From positions 1 to 7,417 of the forward strand of contig DMMK01000675.1 of the NCBI GenBank assembly GCA_003453085.1: a stretch of 7,417 nt of DNA. The letters run 5' to 3'. Origin of the DNA: Verrucomicrobiales bacterium. GTDB lineage: Bacteria; Verrucomicrobiota; Verrucomicrobiia; Verrucomicrobiales; Verrucomicrobiaceae. Numbering within the stretch: the stretch's first letter is position 1; the number at the start of each line of letters is the position of its first letter. A program made the translations under genes and the position numbers. Below are positions 6,437 through 7,417 of this stretch, piece after piece. The notes beneath the pieces are model-generated. The model had not been told where the DNA came from. It saw nothing but the letters and a program-made list of their open reading frames with translations, and did not search any database.

Positions 6437-7417
6437 TGAACGCCCGACCTTCCAGTTTTCTCTTTGGCATCCGCCTCCTGGCGGTCGTTGCCTTGTGCTT
6501 GGGGACGGCAATGGCCCAGAAGCCGGACCCTGCCCCACTGGCGGTGACACGTGCAGGTTTCCTGCGTCAGGTCATGGCAGATTCGCAGACGCTGACCGAC
6601 CAATATGAGCGTGCGCTTGCCAAAGTGGAACAGGAACTGGCCGAAGCAGCCGACTATGAAGAGGCCCGACTGGTGCAGCAGCGCCGGGCGGAACTGAAGG
6701 CCCTGTATCCCTCCAATGATGAACCTCTGGCACAGTCCCTGGCCTTTCCTTTGCTGCCCGCCCAGGCCCGTTTCATCGGCTCCGCCGAATCTCGTGGGGA
6801 TCTGATCACCGGTTGGCGCACGGGTGGCAGCGGGGCGGAGTGGTCGAACTTGCGGCTCTCCCCCGGCAAATACTACCTGGAGTTGGAGGCAAACCTTGTT
6901 GAGCTGCCATCCCTTCCCGGGACTTTCGTTCCTGGTCGTTCACAGCCACAGGAAACAGCGGCGTTCGAATTTTTGGAGGTTTCCCTTCTCGCAGGTGCTG
7001 CCGAAAATCGGCGCTCCTTTGAGATCAAACTCAGCCACGACGACACGACCTTCGAGGCGGTGAAAATCGGTCCCGTCAACTTCACCCGCAGCCCGGTGAC
7101 CCTACGGCTGACCTCGGCGATGGGCTATCCTGGCAATTTGCTCCGCCTGCGCAATCTGCGGCTGCTGCCTGCTACGGTAGAGGCCCCCACCATCACCAGC
7201 CCAGCCCCGGAAGGCCCTACCCTCGATTCGTTGAAAAAATCACTCAACGAAGCTCTCACCAGCGCACAAAAGCCCATCGTGGACAGCTACTTGGAAAACA
7301 TCCGGGCGCTGGCCACCAGCAATCCGGCGCTGGCAGATTCTGCCAATGCGGAAATCAAACGGCTGCTGAAGCTGATGGAGAACAGCCGAGGCCAGACAGC
7401 CGGGCCTTTGCGCATGC
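6436..7417 (+). CDS. Exported protein: UVR-like hairpin, carbohydrate-binding-like domain and further helices (second tandem copy, 3' end cut by window)
   Basis: Function unknown; 327 residues are visible and the frame runs off the right edge. The ATG overlaps the preceding stop by one base. A signal peptide covers residues 1-27 (ending GTAMA-QK). Residues 53-90 (LAKVEQELAEAADYEEARLV, then QQRRAELKAL) repeat the UVR-like hairpin of the upstream gene, with the same D-Y-x-x-A core. Residues 110-246 repeat its beta domain: ARFIGSAESRGDLITGW and GAEWSNLRLSPGKYYLEL align with AKLSGVRRDGGAITGW and TAEWKLNNLPPGGYEVVL, and LLRLRNLRLLPA with LMQLLAVDLVPA. The beta domain is longer here, with an insertion around 154-176. 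After a Pro-rich linker (250-262) comes a new helical stretch, 263-318 (LDSLKKSLNEALTS, then IKRLLKLMENSR), so the whole protein is larger than its neighbour and may carry a second helical-plus-beta unit. No catalytic motif is seen. A stop codon and total length cannot be given. Confidence 0.87.
   Translation, partial: MNARPSSFLFGIRLLAVVALCLGTAMAQKPDPAPLAVTRAGFLRQVMADSQTLTDQYERALAKVEQELAEAADYEEARLVQQRRAELKALYPSNDEPLAQSLAFPLLPAQARFIGSAESRGDLITGWRTGGSGAEWSNLRLSPGKYYLELEANLVELPSLPGTFVPGRSQPQETAAFEFLEVSLLAGAAENRRSFEIKLSHDDTTFEAVKIGPVNFTRSPVTLRLTSAMGYPGNLLRLRNLRLLPATVEAPTITSPAPEGPTLDSLKKSLNEALTSAQKPIVDSYLENIRALATSNPALADSANAEIKRLLKLMENSRGQTAGPLRM

Noticed and set aside
5900..6550. Minus-strand open frame of 216 codons
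   Set aside because: It is antisense to the two tandem exported genes, whose shared domain pattern and coupled start show that the plus strand is coding. Its Gln/Gly/Arg-rich product has no motif.

Overview
The window (about 60% G+C) reads like a chromosomal segment of a PVC-group bacterium, most likely Verrucomicrobia (Prosthecobacter/Verrucomicrobium-like). This is an inference from three things: a secreted PQQ-type propeller with the DWPRFLGPNG N-terminus common in Planctomycetes and Verrucomicrobia, exported coiled-coil plus carbohydrate-binding-like proteins, and start codons that almost all lack a Shine-Dalgarno sequence. I see no transposase, integrase, tRNA, rRNA, CRISPR array or phage gene.

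Layout. (1) Bases 1-3280 hold a minus-strand cluster read from right to left: sufS (cysteine desulfurase), sufU (its sulfur-acceptor partner; stop and start share one base), an unrecognised exported protein of 295 residues, and mutM/fpg (8-oxoguanine DNA glycosylase), whose C-terminal zinc-finger part lies off the left edge. (2) A 190-bp divergent spacer (3281-3470) separates sufS from a plus-strand gene for a two-helix membrane protein with a GYF-like N-terminus and a C-terminal bacterial PH (bPH2) domain. (3) That gene converges, with only 20 bp between the stops, on a minus-strand exported PQQ-like beta-propeller protein (4256-5542). A short hairpin with a T run lies in the gap. (4) A second divergent spacer (5543-5722) carries a strong AT-rich hairpin followed by five T. 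(5) Two overlapping plus-strand genes follow (5723-6436 and 6436 to the right edge). They encode exported proteins of the same design: signal peptide, UVR-like helical hairpin, then a beta-rich domain resembling carbohydrate-binding or galactose-binding-like modules. They look like diverged tandem duplicates.

How the genes may work together. SufS and SufU form a known pair: SufS takes sulfur from cysteine as a persulfide and SufU receives it for Fe-S cluster assembly. The SufBCD scaffold is not in the window. MutM repairs oxidised guanine, so the left cluster may have a loose redox theme, but this is inference and the exported gene between sufU and mutM has no known link. The right half is an envelope or periplasm group of three exported proteins plus one membrane protein. 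The most unusual content is the tandem pair at 5723-7417 and the terminator-like hairpin directly in front of it.
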